This document shows positions 63,489 to 64,000 of a DNA stretch of 64,000 bases, piece by piece. Below the pieces are notes generated by a model. It did not search any database. It saw only the letters and a program-made list of their open reading frames with translations, and was not told the DNA's origin. Position numbers and translations under genes: made by a program. Positions within the stretch are counted from its first letter, which is position 1. Every line of letters begins with the position of its first letter. The stretch comes from Serinicoccus chungangensis (GTDB lineage: Bacteria > Actinomycetota > Actinomycetes > Actinomycetales > Dermatophilaceae), in contig NZ_LQBL01000022.1 of NCBI RefSeq assembly GCF_001483745.1, positions 1-64,000 of the forward strand. The letters run 5' to 3'.

Positions 63489-64000
63489 GTGCGCGCCCTC
63501 ATCAAGCCCACCGCCGGGCCAGGCCTGGAGCTGACCGACGTCCCCGAGCCCACCCCGGGCCCCGGCGAGGTCAAGATCCGGGTGCTGCGGGCAGGGCTGT
63601 GCGGCACCGACCTGCACATCGAGGCCTGGGACGACTGGGCCGCCTCCATGCTCGAGCCACCGCTCGTGGTCGGTCACGAGTTCTACGGCGAGATCCTCGA
63701 GCTCGGCCCGGGGGTGCCGACCGAGGACGCGGACGGTCTCGCGGTGGGCCAGCGCTGCTCGGTCGAGGGCCACGTCGTCTGCGGCACGTGCCGCAACTGC
63801 CGTGCGGGACGCCGCCACATGTGCGTGCGCACCTCGAACCTCGGCGTGAACCGCGACGGGTGCTTCGCCGACCACGTCGTGGTGCCGCACTCCAACGTCT
63901 GGGTGCAGCCCGAGGTCATCGACCCCGACCTCGGCGCGGTCTTCGACCCGCTCGGCAACGCCGTGCACACCGCGCTGTCGTTCCCGCTGGAGGGCGAGGA
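63489..64000 (+). CDS. tdh: L-threonine 3-dehydrogenase-like zinc dehydrogenase (partial)
   Basis: The first 170 residues of a medium-chain zinc dehydrogenase cut by the window end. VRAGLCGTDLHIEAWDDWA with the catalytic Cys, VVGHEFYGEILELG with the zinc-binding His/Glu, and CGTCRNCRAGRRHMC for the structural zinc are all present. HIEAWDDWA is characteristic of L-threonine 3-dehydrogenase, which makes 2-amino-3-ketobutyrate. GTG start at 63489. Confidence 0.85.
   Translation, partial: MRALIKPTAGPGLELTDVPEPTPGPGEVKIRVLRAGLCGTDLHIEAWDDWAASMLEPPLVVGHEFYGEILELGPGVPTEDADGLAVGQRCSVEGHVVCGTCRNCRAGRRHMCVRTSNLGVNRDGCFADHVVVPHSNVWVQPEVIDPDLGAVFDPLGNAVHTALSFPLEGE

Overview
The window is chromosomal DNA from a high-GC actinobacterium. 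It shows very GC-rich codons, many GTG starts and 4-bp ATGA/GTGA gene overlaps. A relative of the mycothiol-dependent reductase Rv2466c lies between rpiB and a divergent pepN, the order known from Mycobacterium, and a group II truncated haemoglobin next to an alpha-glucosidase also matches that region. By overall flavour (inference only) it is probably one of the Micrococcales, Intrasporangiaceae/Ornithinimicrobium-like.

Core region, 1-49 kb. rpiB, the Rv2466c-like gene and pepN are followed by an orphan AbiEi-like gene flanked by inverted arrays of a 22-bp repeat, then malQ and an MscS channel. Next come a 51-bp repeat block, a membrane-anchored protein with a degenerate sigma-factor domain, and a glucan block: a GH13 branching-enzyme-like gene, truncated haemoglobin and an alpha-glucosidase. 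A broken Asp/Glu racemase gene, a CNNM/CorC-like membrane protein, and a divergent MFS exporter/ArsR-like regulator pair around a dyad follow. Then a coupled thioesterase pair, lutABC (lactate oxidation), an M15-like extracytoplasmic protein, an aldo/keto reductase and tesB. A 1312-residue secreted subtilase has three cell-wall-binding repeats spliced into its catalytic domain. After a second pair of 22-bp repeat arrays come a GH15 enzyme, an RluA-type pseudouridine synthase, EttA, an SSB-like protein, a coupled pair of membrane GTPases, an E. coli-type fused chorismate mutase/prephenate dehydrogenase, tRNA-Arg, a PrsW-type protease, oligoribonuclease, a GntR/ABC operon, tRNA-His and a YihY/BrkB-like protein.

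Mobile region, 49,041-62,048. About 13 kb of clearly lower-GC DNA is bounded by 13-bp terminal inverted repeats (12/13 match) and flanked by a perfect 5-bp direct repeat, GTGGT. The right-hand GTGGT overlaps the 3' end of tRNA-Lys, and a hairpin that fits as that tRNA's terminator is stranded at the left edge. I read this as one transposon inserted immediately downstream of tRNA-Lys. At its right end are two coupled genes: a tyrosine-recombinase-fold protein that has lost almost all catalytic residues, and a DDE transposase. They sit behind a promoter with a 16-bp palindrome and next to a divergent HTH gene. Cargo includes a Panacea-type antitoxin with a probable toxin, a PD-(D/E)XK nuclease with an unknown partner, a XamI-like restriction-modification operon whose promoter holds two GTCGAC sites, a lipoprotein/membrane-protein operon and an HTH pair.

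Right flank, 62-64 kb. tRNA-Lys is followed by a NUDIX-kinase fusion and the start of a threonine-dehydrogenase-like gene. Across the host DNA the octamer GGTATGCC/GGCATACC is strongly over-represented and forces rare codons; it is nearly absent from the transposon.
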